A model generated the notes under the pieces. The model saw only the letters and a program-made list of their open reading frames with translations. It was not told the origin of the DNA and made no database searches. A DNA stretch of 64,000 nucleotides from Saprospiraceae bacterium (lineage in GTDB: Bacteria; Bacteroidota; Bacteroidia; Chitinophagales; Saprospiraceae), in NCBI GenBank assembly GCA_016720635.1, contig JADKKF010000005.1, positions 248,001 to 312,000 of the forward strand, in the 5' to 3' direction. Both the position numbers and the translations under genes were made by a program. Below are positions 9,823 through 18,084 of this stretch, piece after piece (within the stretch, counting starts at the first letter, position 1; each line of letters begins with the position of its first letter).

Positions 9823-10845
9823 ATGAAGACCGTTCTAAGTGTGCTATCATTTTTCTTGATTTTCGTAGGATGTAAGAAATCAAGTGATGAGCAAACCAAC
9901 CTCGACACCATTTATGGCAATTTGCCCGCCAATGAAGTATTGTATTTCACTTCTAATAAAAGTGGCAGCTATCAAATTTATAAATACGAAGGAAATAACC
10001 TAACCCAAATCACCTTCGATGAAGATCATAATTTTTGGTCGCCTAGATTAAACAAGGCCAAAACCCAGTTATTATGCTTTAGGTCACCAGACAATTCCGA
10101 TCGGCTGACCAACGATTATCTAAATGCTGAGCTTTGGATGTTCAATCTGGATGGATCAAATCCTCGCCGGATTTTTACAAAAAATGTGAATGGGTGGATA
10201 CAAAAAGGCTTCGCTACATGGGTGAAAAATGATTCTCTGCTCTTGATAGCAGCTGAAACAACAGACGAATTTGGAGGTGGCACGAGATGGCATTTGTTTT
10301 TGACCAAGCCCGATGGCTCCAATCCCGTTAGAATCACTTCTAGACCTTCAAAATTCCAACATCCCATCTTAATGGAAGATGACTCAACCATATTGTACAC
10401 GGCGCTCCCTGAATATGAATCCAGTGGAAAAGACAAAGATGTGGAAGTTTTTGCTGCCAAGTTAAGACAAGACACCAATGGTGTTTTCAAGATTCATAAT
10501 GAGGTCCAATTGACCACCAACGAACACATGGAGACGGATATCAATTGCAATCAATACTTTGATAACTTTTTTACATATACAATCCTCAATACCCAAGATA
10601 CTTATACCAAAACCCAGGTAGTTCGGACGAGTGTTTTACGCGATTATAATAAATACGTAGTTGATGAGGGACAAAGCTGTAGAGGTAATTTTTGGGGGGC
10701 CAACCAAAAGTTTTATTTTTCGAATCGGCCTACTTATTTTTCTAATTTCAGGATCGAAAGGTCTGATGATGAAGGAAATAAAAGAGAGATTATCCTTCAA
10801 ATACCAGGTGCTAATTTTTTAAACATTACTGGATATAAGAAATAA
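9823..10845 (+). CDS. Lipoprotein with TolB/WD40-like beta-propeller repeats
   Basis: The N-terminus MKTVLSVLSFFLIFVGCKK is a lipoprotein signal with the cysteine at residue 17, so the protein is probably lipid-anchored. The 340-residue body contains propeller blades of the TolB type: YFTSNKSGSYQIYKYE, then LWMFNLDGSNPRRIF and LFLTKPDGSNPVRIT, each followed by a turn. Such proteins act as binding platforms; no enzyme residues are seen. It is monocistronic, about 130 nt after lon, and ends against a hairpin shared with the ribosomal operon coming from the other side. The specific role is unknown. Confidence 0.8.
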   Translation: MKTVLSVLSFFLIFVGCKKSSDEQTNLDTIYGNLPANEVLYFTSNKSGSYQIYKYEGNNLTQITFDEDHNFWSPRLNKAKTQLLCFRSPDNSDRLTNDYLNAELWMFNLDGSNPRRIFTKNVNGWIQKGFATWVKNDSLLLIAAETTDEFGGGTRWHLFLTKPDGSNPVRITSRPSKFQHPILMEDDSTILYTALPEYESSGKDKDVEVFAAKLRQDTNGVFKIHNEVQLTTNEHMETDINCNQYFDNFFTYTILNTQDTYTKTQVVRTSVLRDYNKYVVDEGQSCRGNFWGANQKFYFSNRPTYFSNFRIERSDDEGNKREIILQIPGANFLNITGYKK

Positions 10846-10880
10846 AAAAAGAGGTACATCTTTTGATATACCCCTTTTCT
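10846..10880 (-). terminator. Terminator between the lipoprotein gene and rplI
   Basis: An imperfect hairpin (GAGGTA..TACCCC, with a TTTTG loop) is followed on the minus strand by seven T residues. It suits the end of the rpsF-rpsR-rplI transcript. On the plus strand it also carries a T-rich tail and could work both ways. Confidence 0.6.
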
Positions 10881-10909
10881 ATATTTTGGATTTGAAGAAT
10901 TAGTAAATC

Positions 10910-11356
10910 TTATTCAGAAACTACTTCAAATTTTACAGGTCCTTTCACCTGCTTGTGCAATTCGATGATCGCTTCGTATTCACCCAATTCCTTTACCTCA
11001 ACTGGGATACTGATACGCTTACGTTCTATTTCTACGCCAATTTGGTCTTTGATGGCTGCAGCAATCTGAACATTGTTTACAGATCCGAATATCTTACCGC
11101 TGGTACCCGTTTTAGCGCCAATTTTCAAAGTGACAGCTTGTACTTTGGTAAGGATATCTTGGTACTCACCCATATGCTTGGCAGCAGCTGCGTCTTCCTG
11201 ACGAATCAGGTGAGCCAAACTTCTGCGGTTACTAACATTCGCCACGATGGCATGACCTTGAGGAATTAAAAAATTTCTCGCATACCCAGGCTTAACGGTG
11301 ACAATCTCGTGCTTATCACCTAATTTTTCTATATCTGAAAGAAGAATTATCTCCAT
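10910..11356 (-). CDS. rplI: 50S ribosomal protein L9
   Basis: Large-subunit protein that binds 23S rRNA domain V and helps maintain frame. It has 148 aa, the standard size. The N-terminal domain shows MEIILLSDIEKLGDKHEIV and VKPGYARNFLIPQGHA, the L9 signature. A helical connector and the C-terminal domain (ITIPVEVKELGEYEAIIEL-like) follow. It is the last gene of the rpsF-rpsR-rplI operon, 29 nt after rpsR, the arrangement usual in Bacteroidota. Confidence 0.97.
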   Translation of the reverse strand: MEIILLSDIEKLGDKHEIVTVKPGYARNFLIPQGHAIVANVSNRRSLAHLIRQEDAAAAKHMGEYQDILTKVQAVTLKIGAKTGTSGKIFGSVNNVQIAAAIKDQIGVEIERKRISIPVEVKELGEYEAIIELHKQVKGPVKFEVVSE

Positions 11357-11385
11357 GACTTGATGATTTTAATATTGGTTAAAAA

Positions 11386-11652
11386 TTATTTTAAGCCATC
11401 CGCTACGAAAGGCAAAATAGCTAAATGTCTAGCTCTTTTTACAGCAGTTGCCACCTTACGTTGGTACTTAAGTGAATTTCCAGTAATCCTGCGAGGAAGT
11501 AATTTTCCTTGCTCATTGATGAATTGTAGTAAAAAATCTGAATCTTTATAATCGATATATTTGATACCAAATTTCTTGAATCTACAGTATTTATCTCTTT
11601 TTTGGCCAATCTTTGGATTGCTCAAAAACTTTATATCGTCTCTACTTGCCAT
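11386..11652 (-). CDS. rpsR: 30S ribosomal protein S18
   Basis: Small-subunit platform protein that dimerises with S6. It has 88 aa and shows the S18 signature IKYIDYKDSDFLLQFINEQGKLLPRRITG and the C-terminal KYQRKVATAVKRARHLAILPF. The middle position between rpsF and rplI, with gaps of about 30 nt on each side, indicates co-transcription. The cysteine in YCRFKKFG is a single remnant of the zinc ligands found in some S18 proteins. Confidence 0.97.
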   Translation of the reverse strand: MASRDDIKFLSNPKIGQKRDKYCRFKKFGIKYIDYKDSDFLLQFINEQGKLLPRRITGNSLKYQRKVATAVKRARHLAILPFVADGLK

Positions 11653-11686
11653 TTTTATATGATAGTTTCTAAGTTTTTAAAAAATT

Positions 11687-12133
11687 TTATTCTTCCTCTA
11701 GCAATAATTCTTCTGGTAAATCAGGAATAATCACCTTTGGTGCCTCCTTTACAGCCACTGGCGCTTCTTTAGGAGCTTCATCTTTTACTTTTTTCGCCTT
11801 ACCGATAAGGCCATTGCGACGATCTTCATTGAATTTTACGCCGAACTTGTCTAAGCTCACCGTCAAAAATCTCAAAATTCGCTCATCACGCTTTAGCGAT
11901 AATTCCATCTTGTCTATCAAAGCTGGAGACTCACCACGAAACTCAATACAAAAATAAAAACCCGAATGCTTTTTCTTGATAGAATAAGCCAATTGTCTCA
12001 AGCCCATCTCGCCTTTGTGCACGATTTCGCAATCATGCTGCTTTATCAGGTCGATATAAGCTTCAACTGTCGATTTTACTTCATCGCCCGACAGAACTGG
12101 ATCTACGATGATAGTTACTTCATAATTTCTCAT
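11687..12133 (-). CDS. rpsF: 30S ribosomal protein S6
   Basis: Small-subunit protein that pairs with S18. It begins MRNYEVTIIVDPVLSGDEV and has the S6 features GEMGLRQLAYSIKKKHSGFYFC and LKRDERILRFLTV. At 148 aa it is longer than many S6 proteins because of a Lys/Ala/Pro/Glu-rich tail after about residue 118, ending in an acidic LPEELLLEEE. This kind of extension is common in Bacteroidota. It heads the operon, and a -7 box lies about 55-60 nt upstream. Confidence 0.96.
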   Translation of the reverse strand: MRNYEVTIIVDPVLSGDEVKSTVEAYIDLIKQHDCEIVHKGEMGLRQLAYSIKKKHSGFYFCIEFRGESPALIDKMELSLKRDERILRFLTVSLDKFGVKFNEDRRNGLIGKAKKVKDEAPKEAPVAVKEAPKVIIPDLPEELLLEEE

Positions 12134-12186
12134 TGTTGAAGTTAAATTCTTTTTTGGTTAATTAATAATTCATTTAAAACGAGGCG

Positions 12187-12194
12187 CAAAGGTA
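12187..12194 (-). promoter_or_regulatory. -7 box of the rpsF-rpsR-rplI operon
   Basis: On the minus strand TACCTTTG matches TAnnTTTG exactly, about 53 nt before the rpsF start. A clear TTG at -33 is not visible. The remaining leader is AT-rich. I could not make out the S6:S18 leader-binding structure known in other phyla. Confidence 0.55.
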
Positions 12195-12319
12195 AGTAAT
12201 TTATTGATTTATAGACTATTATTTTCTTAAAATAATTTATTAATGCCTTGAAAATCAATTTTTTTGCCTAAAATTTATTACTTTTATAACTTATTGTTCA
12301 TTTTATTTTTGATTTTAAA

Positions 12320-13390
12320 ATGCGTTTTTACCCAGTAAAAGTCGTCAAACTCAGCCACGACACGCCCGATAGCGTGGCCATTGAACTTGAAATTCCTGCC
12401 GAAAATCGAGAGGAATTTAAATTTTTATCGGGGCAGTATTTGACTTTTAGACATCATTTCGATGGCGAGGAAATAAGACGATCGTATAGCATTGCCTGTA
12501 GTCCAAATAACACTAATTTAACCATCGGAGTTAAGCAAATTGGACAAGGAATTTTTTCTACATTTGCTAATTCGGTCTTAAAGGTAGGGGACACTTTGGA
12601 GGTGGCACCACCCCAGGGAAACTTTATCAACAAAGAACAAAAAGGAGAGCGTAAATCTTTTTGTTTTATCGCTGCTGGAAGCGGTATTACGCCTATAATC
12701 TCCTTAATCCAAAACATATTGGCAACGGACGAAACGGCCACTTGTTGCTTGTACTTCGTAAATAAAAATACGAGACATATTATGTTTAGGGAACTGATTG
12801 AAGACCAAAAAAATATGTTCCCTACAAGGTTTGAAGTCCATTATTTCCTGTCAAAGGAAAAAACCGATGCTCCTTTATTTAATGGTCGTCTTGATTTTGA
12901 AAAATTTTGCAATATTCACCAAGTTCAACCTTTTGATTTTTTTGATGAATGTTTTCTCTGTGGGCCTGAACAGATGCTCCTTGATTTCCAAAAATTCAGA
13001 TTGGAGAACTGTCCGAATCTAAAGCTACATTACGAACTCTTTACTACCACTACACCTGCCAATAAATCACTAGATCCGATAGCAATCAAAAAGTTTGAAG
13101 GGAAAGAATCAGAAGTAACCATCAAGATTGATGGGCTTATGATTGATTTGAAAGTGCCATACAATGGATTGTCCATACTAGAGGCAGCCTTAGAAGCTAG
13201 TGCTGACTTGCCTTTTGCGTGTAAAGGTGGCGTATGTTGTACGTGTAGGGCAAAGCTGGTAGAAGGAGAAGTAGAGATGCGTGTAAATTATGCGCTCGAA
13301 CCAGATGAAGTGGAGGATGGTTATGTACTCACCTGCCAGTCCCAACCTCGTTCCCCTAAAGTCGTTATTGATTTTGATGAAGGGCATTAG
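12320..13390 (+). CDS. FAD/2Fe-2S oxidoreductase, PaaE-like
   Basis: A three-domain NAD(P)H:ferredoxin-type reductase of 356 aa. The FAD-binding domain carries RRSYSIACSP (about residue 53). The NAD-binding domain has FIAAGSGITPIISLIQNIL and the CGPEQMLLDF motif. The C-terminal plant-type 2Fe-2S domain holds CKGGVCCTCRAK and a later LTCQ (about residues 298-340), giving four cluster cysteines. The closest family by architecture is PaaE, the reductase of phenylacetyl-CoA epoxidase, but no paaABCD genes are nearby, so it may serve another oxygenase or desaturase. It is monocistronic and ends in TAG, showing that TAG is a working stop here. Confidence 0.88.
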   Translation: MRFYPVKVVKLSHDTPDSVAIELEIPAENREEFKFLSGQYLTFRHHFDGEEIRRSYSIACSPNNTNLTIGVKQIGQGIFSTFANSVLKVGDTLEVAPPQGNFINKEQKGERKSFCFIAAGSGITPIISLIQNILATDETATCCLYFVNKNTRHIMFRELIEDQKNMFPTRFEVHYFLSKEKTDAPLFNGRLDFEKFCNIHQVQPFDFFDECFLCGPEQMLLDFQKFRLENCPNLKLHYELFTTTTPANKSLDPIAIKKFEGKESEVTIKIDGLMIDLKVPYNGLSILEAALEASADLPFACKGGVCCTCRAKLVEGEVEMRVNYALEPDEVEDGYVLTCQSQPRSPKVVIDFDEGH

Positions 13391-13506
13391 CCATATTTTG
13401 TTCTAAAAATTTTGGGTTTTTAATTGAAATTTATAAGGAATTGACGTGACATATTGTATTTATTGCGTCTTTAAAATATTCTTTTCATAACCAAAAATTA
13501 TTAATT

Positions 13507-14343
13507 ATGCTATTACAAGTCACCAATGCCGTAGCTACTACTGCCGATTTCACCCAAAAAATCATGGACCTCGCTTGGAATTTTGCCCCTAAAGTACTCG
13601 GCGCAGTTGTCGTTTACATAGTGGGAAATTTCATTATTGGAATGATTGTTAGAGCGCTTAATAAGGTGCTTCAAGCCAAGGAATTTGATAAGACACTTCA
13701 GTCATTTTTGTCTTCATTGGTTCGAGTTGTATTATTGATATTATTGTTCTTAAGCATCGCAGAGATGTTGGGTATCAAGACTACATCCTTTGCTGCTTTA
13801 TTACTTGGTGCATCTGTCGCCATAGGTGGAGCACTCAATGGCTCTCTAGGCAATCTCGCCGGTGGGGTTATGATGCTCGTTTTCAAGCCTTTCAAGGTTG
13901 GCGATATGATCGAAGCCCAAGGACAAACTGGCGATGTACAAGAAATTGGTATCTTTGGTACCACGATCTTAACACCCGATAAAAAGACCGTAATCATCCC
14001 GAATGGTCCACTTTCTACTGGGGTCATTTCAAACTATACGGCCAACGGCTATCTCAGAGTTGACTTGGTTATGGCCATAGATCCGAATATGGAAGTAGAA
14101 AAAGCCAGAAGAGTAGCCATTGCTGCTATGCAATCGCATCCAAAAGTCATCAAATCACCAGCTCCTGAAGTTTCTGTATTGAAGGTAGGTGATGGTATGG
14201 TTACATTGGCTGTTAGGCCTTATTGCGCACAGCCTGACTATTGGGATGTATATTTTGGATGTACTGAACTGGTCAAAAATGCTTTTGATAGAGAAGGTGT
14301 ATCTTCACCAATACCTCACAGAGTCATTATCAACAAAGTATAA
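13507..14343 (+). CDS. mscS: Small-conductance mechanosensitive channel MscS
   Basis: Heptameric inner-membrane channel that opens on hypo-osmotic shock. It has 278 aa, close to E. coli MscS (286). There are three membrane helices in the first 130 residues, and the pore helix has the Gly/Ala packing pattern (GASVAIGGALNGSLGNLAGGVMML). The beta domain contains PFKVGDMIEAQGQTGDVQEIGIF, TPDKKTVIIPNG and LSTGVISNY, all family signatures. It is followed by a strong terminator, so it is transcribed alone. Confidence 0.95.
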   Translation: MLLQVTNAVATTADFTQKIMDLAWNFAPKVLGAVVVYIVGNFIIGMIVRALNKVLQAKEFDKTLQSFLSSLVRVVLLILLFLSIAEMLGIKTTSFAALLLGASVAIGGALNGSLGNLAGGVMMLVFKPFKVGDMIEAQGQTGDVQEIGIFGTTILTPDKKTVIIPNGPLSTGVISNYTANGYLRVDLVMAIDPNMEVEKARRVAIAAMQSHPKVIKSPAPEVSVLKVGDGMVTLAVRPYCAQPDYWDVYFGCTELVKNAFDREGVSSPIPHRVIINKV

Positions 14344-14411
14344 TCAGAAAATTGGTCATTGACATCAGTTGGTGGATATCAGCTGGTAGCTAAGCCCTTT
14401 TGACTATTAAT

Positions 14412-14450
14412 AAAAAGTGTGGATTCTTCTAGGATTCACACTTTTTTTTT
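14412..14450 (+). terminator. Rho-independent terminator after mscS
   Basis: The stem AAGTGTG..ATTC pairs with GA(T)TCACACTT around a TTCTAG loop and is followed by nine or more T residues. It lies about 70 nt after the mscS stop. Confidence 0.85.
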
Positions 14451-14819
14451 ATACAAATGTAGGAATTTTGGGATATGTAGATTTTTGTGTGGGAGGGTGG
14501 ACCGCTTATCTTAATATTGCCGTCCAAATTATAATTTGTTAGTTCGAATAAATTTTTAAAAAAAATAAAAAAAAATTCTAGCAAAATCAAAAAGTAAATT
14601 AGAAACAAATTAGTTGTAATGTGCTGTATATTAAAATAAAAAATATATGATAAATATATAATATGTAAGACCTTTATTTTAAGTGGCTTTTCAATCTGCA
14701 AAATATTATTCTTTTTGTTACCTTTGTATGGTATGACATGTTACTTTATATTTTGATGTCGTCTAAAGCATAGTATTTTATTTTAACCCTTTTATTAAAA
14801 ATTTAAAACAATTTCAAAA
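14451..14819 (+). promoter_or_regulatory. AT-rich intergenic region with -7 box TACCTTTG at 14719-14726
   Basis: These 369 bases hold no gene. The stretch is very AT-rich, including poly-A and poly-T runs near 14560. TACCTTTG at 14719-14726 matches the TAnnTTTG box and leaves a leader of about 90 nt before the OmpA-type gene. No further structure is evident. Confidence 0.5.
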
Positions 14820-16145
14820 ATGAATTTAATTGAAATGCTCCAAAACACAGTAGGAGAAACATTGGTAAACAAAGCTTCTTCTATGTTGGGTGAAAACCAA
14901 AGCAACACCAAGTCAGCATTGGGTGCAGCACTTCCAGCATTATTAGGATCAGTTATTTCTAAAGGATCTTCTAATTCTGGTGCACAAGGTATCATGGATT
15001 TGATATCTAAAGTAGCTGGAAGCAATCTTGATATTTCTTCTTTGAATTCAAATGAAGGAGTAGAAAAAGTTTCTAACCTTGGTGGTGGACTTCTTAGCAG
15101 TATCTTAGGTCCTAAAGCTGGTGCGGTTGCTGATTTTATCGGTAATTTCAGTGGTATTAAGTCTTCTTCTGCTACTAGCTTACTTTCTATGGCAGCTCCT
15201 TTCTTGCTTGGATCTTTGGGCAAAGCAAACGGATCTAATGGTATCTCTGGATTGATGAGTTTATTGTCTAGCCAATCGGGTATCGTGAGCAGCTTATTGC
15301 CTTCAGGTTTATCTAGCGTTTTAGGATTGGGTGATATCACTGCTAAAGCTAGTGCTAGAGTAAGTGACTCTTACCAACCAAATACATATATCAATGAAGA
15401 AAAGAAATCTGGTGGCATGGGATGGTGGCCTTGGTTATTGGCTGCTCTTGCTATCGCTGGTTTGCTTTATGCATTAAGAGGTTGCAACAAATCTGAGACT
15501 ATGGATGCAGTAAAAGATACAGCTACTGAAGCTACATCTTCTATCAGCGAAGCGGCTAACGACGCAAAAGATGCTGCATCAGCTGCATTGGATACAGTTG
15601 CCAATAAGGCAGGTGATGCCGTAGATGCTGCAAAAAGTGCAATCGCAGGTTCTTTAAGCAAAACAGGAGAGTGGGTTTATGACTTAGGTGCTCTTATCAA
15701 AGCTAAACTTCCTAATGGTATCGAATTAAGCATCCCTGAGAGAGGTGTTGAAAATAAATTGATCGGTTTTATCGCTGATCCATCTAAGGCAGTTAGCAAA
15801 GATGTTTGGTTTACTATGGATAGATTGTTGTTCGAAACAGGTAAATCAACTTTGGTACCTTCTTCTCAAGAGCAGTTAAAGAACATCGCTGCTATCTTAA
15901 AAGCGTTCCCTAATGTTAATATCAAATTGGGCGGTTATACTGATAACGTTGGAAAGCCTGAAGCTAACGTAGCTTTAAGCCAAAGCAGAGCAGAAAGCGT
16001 TAAAGGTCAATTGGTTAAAATGGGTATCGCTGCTACAAGACTTGCTGCTGAAGGTTACGGAGAGCAACATCCAGTAGCTGACAATACAACTGCTGAAGGT
16101 CGCGCTCAAAACAGAAGAATCGACATCAGAGTTACTAAAAAATAA
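14820..16145 (+). CDS. DUF937 / OmpA-domain envelope protein
   Basis: A 441-aa protein with three parts. Residues 1-180 are a DUF937 (YidB-like) domain rich in G, S, A and L (MNLIEMLQNTVGETLVNKAS, ALGAALPALLGSVISK). A single membrane helix (GWWPWLLAALAIAGLLYAL, about residue 200-220) is followed by an alanine-rich LEA-like helix (about 225-280). The C-terminal OmpA domain has VWFTMDRLLFETGKSTL, LGGYTDNVG and QNRRIDIRV, which bind peptidoglycan. It probably links the membrane to the cell wall. There is no cleavable signal, so topology would be N-in. Its G+C and codon use suggest high expression, and it has its own promoter and terminator. Confidence 0.9.
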   Translation: MNLIEMLQNTVGETLVNKASSMLGENQSNTKSALGAALPALLGSVISKGSSNSGAQGIMDLISKVAGSNLDISSLNSNEGVEKVSNLGGGLLSSILGPKAGAVADFIGNFSGIKSSSATSLLSMAAPFLLGSLGKANGSNGISGLMSLLSSQSGIVSSLLPSGLSSVLGLGDITAKASARVSDSYQPNTYINEEKKSGGMGWWPWLLAALAIAGLLYALRGCNKSETMDAVKDTATEATSSISEAANDAKDAASAALDTVANKAGDAVDAAKSAIAGSLSKTGEWVYDLGALIKAKLPNGIELSIPERGVENKLIGFIADPSKAVSKDVWFTMDRLLFETGKSTLVPSSQEQLKNIAAILKAFPNVNIKLGGYTDNVGKPEANVALSQSRAESVKGQLVKMGIAATRLAAEGYGEQHPVADNTTAEGRAQNRRIDIRVTKK

Positions 16146-16181
16146 TATCTTATTATTATTCCTATAATTATTCAGTAAAAT

Positions 16182-16215
16182 AAAAAGGGCTGTCTTCGGA
16201 TGGCCCTTTTTTATT
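16182..16215 (+). terminator. Rho-independent terminator after the OmpA-type gene
   Basis: AAAGGGC and GCCCTTT flank a TTCG tetraloop with intervening G-T and A-T pairs, followed by T6. It starts about 36 nt after the stop codon. Confidence 0.85.
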
Positions 16216-16271
16216 TTGTTAATGGTGAAACCAGAATTCTAAGTAATCCAATTTTCAAGACTTCACCATGT

Positions 16272-16910
16272 TTATTCAGTTTTTTCAAACAATAATCCCA
16301 ATATCCGTGGAATCTGATTGTTGTCATCGTCAAAGCTTTCTGTGAGATTTTTTAAGGTAAAACCGTGATTCACACCAGCATCCATATATTCACTTACATG
16401 ATGCGTAAAAGTCACCAATTCCTCTATTTGATCGTTATTTTCAAATCGAGCCTTCGTCCCTAAATACTGCTTGAAAGGATGTAGCTCGCCGATATATAAC
16501 TTCCCTTTTTTAGTCAAGGCAGCGTTTGATTTTTTAAAAATTTCTTGAAGATCTTGAATATGCTCCAAAACCAAGCTGAATACAATTAAGTCAGCAGAAG
16601 CGTCGAGTACTGGCCAGGGTTGCAAAAGGTTTAATTCTGTGAATTCCACGTTTTGGGCAAAAATCTTAGATCTTGCTTTTGTGATCATTTGGTGTGAAAA
16701 ATCATATGCTTGAACTCTTGAAGATACTTGGGATAGAAAGAGGGTATTCTTCCCTGTCCCACATCCTAGTTCTAAACACAAGTCAAATTTTTTTCCTTGC
16801 AACATTTGTTTTAAGACCAAGGATTCTAAATCTCGGGTTCTATTTATATTTTCATCATAGATGTAAGCCCATTCGTCATAAGCGGATTGGATTTCTGTAT
16901 ATTTCTGCAT
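16272..16910 (-). CDS. Class I SAM-dependent methyltransferase
   Basis: A Rossmann-fold methyltransferase of 212 aa. Motif I is LCLELGCGTGKNTLFLS (about residue 42-58) and binds S-adenosylmethionine. The acidic residue of motif II lies in VQAYDFSHQMI, and ASADLIVFSLVLEHI is motif IV/post-I. The family is the UbiE/SmtA-like small-molecule group (methyltransf_11/25). The substrate is unknown. It is divergent from meaB with only 39 bases between the two start codons, so both promoters must sit in that gap or inside coding sequence. Confidence 0.85.
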   Translation of the reverse strand: MQKYTEIQSAYDEWAYIYDENINRTRDLESLVLKQMLQGKKFDLCLELGCGTGKNTLFLSQVSSRVQAYDFSHQMITKARSKIFAQNVEFTELNLLQPWPVLDASADLIVFSLVLEHIQDLQEIFKKSNAALTKKGKLYIGELHPFKQYLGTKARFENNDQIEELVTFTHHVSEYMDAGVNHGFTLKNLTESFDDDNNQIPRILGLLFEKTE

Positions 16911-16949
16911 ATTGTTCTTTTTATCAAAATTAGCATTAATTTTACATAA

Positions 16950-17972
16950 ATGTCAAAGGAAAGCGTAATATCTAAGATCAAAAGCCGCAACAAATGGCTG
17001 GTCAATGATTTGGCTAGTGGTTTGGTAAGTGGAGACATTTCAGCCCTATCCAAGGCCGTTACCTTGATAGAAAGCCAATCTCCTAAAGACATTTCTTCAA
17101 AAAATAAACTGTTTGAGCAGTTGCCTTCTAATCAGACAAAAACGCTTAGGATAGCGGTTACAGGCGTGCCAGGAGCTGGAAAATCCAGCATTTTAGAATC
17201 ACTGGTTGATGAAATCGCTTCTGATACCCATAAAGTAGCCATCCTTGCCATCGACCCAAGTTCGGCAGTGTCCAAAGGTAGTATTCTTGGAGACAAGACT
17301 AGAATGGAAAAGCTTTCTAAAAATCCCCATGTATATATTCGTCCTAGCCCAAATCAGTTGCACTTAGGCGGTCTTTCGATATATACTTATGAGAGCATAT
17401 CTTTGTTGGAATTGGCTGGCTATAACACCATTTTTGTGGAAACAGTAGGGGTGGGGCAATCTGAATTTGAAGTGAAACAATTGACAGATCTGGTGTGGAT
17501 GGTGCTCGCTCCAGGTGGCGGAGATGAACTCCAAGGTATCAAGAAGGGAATCATTGAAATGGCTGATTTTATCATTGTAAATAAAGCTGACGGGGACTTG
17601 ATGTCCAGTGCAAAGGTCGCGCTTTCTCATTATAAAAATGCTCATCATTATAATCAAGGTGGCGGGATCCAAAAGGAGTTTTTTTTGTGCTCAACTTATT
17701 CTGGATTGGGGATAAAAGATCTTTGGAGCCGCACCATGGCTATTAAAGAAAAGTTTGAATCTACAGACGAAATCTCGCGTAAGAGAATCCAACAAAAGTC
17801 TTATTGGTTTGAAAAAAGAGTAATGGATGGTTGGACGTCCATTTTGTCTTCTAATCCATATTTTAAAGGAAAATTGGAAGCATATGCTGAGATTATAAAA
17901 TGTAGCAATAATACCCCTTTCTTCTACGCAAACCAATTTATTTCCGATGTATTGCGGAGACTTCCAAAATAA
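16950..17972 (+). CDS. meaB: Methylmalonyl-CoA mutase-associated GTPase MeaB
   Basis: G3E-family P-loop GTPase that protects and reloads the adenosylcobalamin of methylmalonyl-CoA mutase. It has 340 aa. The Walker A motif is GVPGAGKSS (about residue 72), and the family signature AILAIDPSSAVSKGSILGDKTRM follows. FVETVGVGQSE is the switch region and IIVNKADGD the guanine-specificity motif. The mutase genes are not in this window. The protein is also called ArgK in older annotation. Confidence 0.94.
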   Translation: MSKESVISKIKSRNKWLVNDLASGLVSGDISALSKAVTLIESQSPKDISSKNKLFEQLPSNQTKTLRIAVTGVPGAGKSSILESLVDEIASDTHKVAILAIDPSSAVSKGSILGDKTRMEKLSKNPHVYIRPSPNQLHLGGLSIYTYESISLLELAGYNTIFVETVGVGQSEFEVKQLTDLVWMVLAPGGGDELQGIKKGIIEMADFIIVNKADGDLMSSAKVALSHYKNAHHYNQGGGIQKEFFLCSTYSGLGIKDLWSRTMAIKEKFESTDEISRKRIQQKSYWFEKRVMDGWTSILSSNPYFKGKLEAYAEIIKCSNNTPFFYANQFISDVLRRLPK

Positions 17973-18031
17973 AATATCTATTTTTTTTGAAAAAAATATA
18001 GTTTGAACTAAAATATATTAGATATTTTTTG

Positions 18032-18039
18032 TATCTTTG
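18032..18039 (+). promoter_or_regulatory. -7 box TATCTTTG upstream of the T9SS nuclease gene
   Basis: Perfect TAnnTTTG match. An upstream in-frame TTG codon overlaps this box, so it cannot be the start; the ATG at 18085 is preferred and gives a leader of about 40 nt. Confidence 0.6.
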
Positions 18040-18084
18040 CACCCCTTCGTTCATTTTTCTTTTATTGCTAAATTTCTTTTTTTT

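Noticed and set aside
18037..18084. Upstream TTG start for the T9SS nuclease gene
   Set aside because: It falls inside the -7 promoter box; the ATG at 18085 starts a proper signal peptide.
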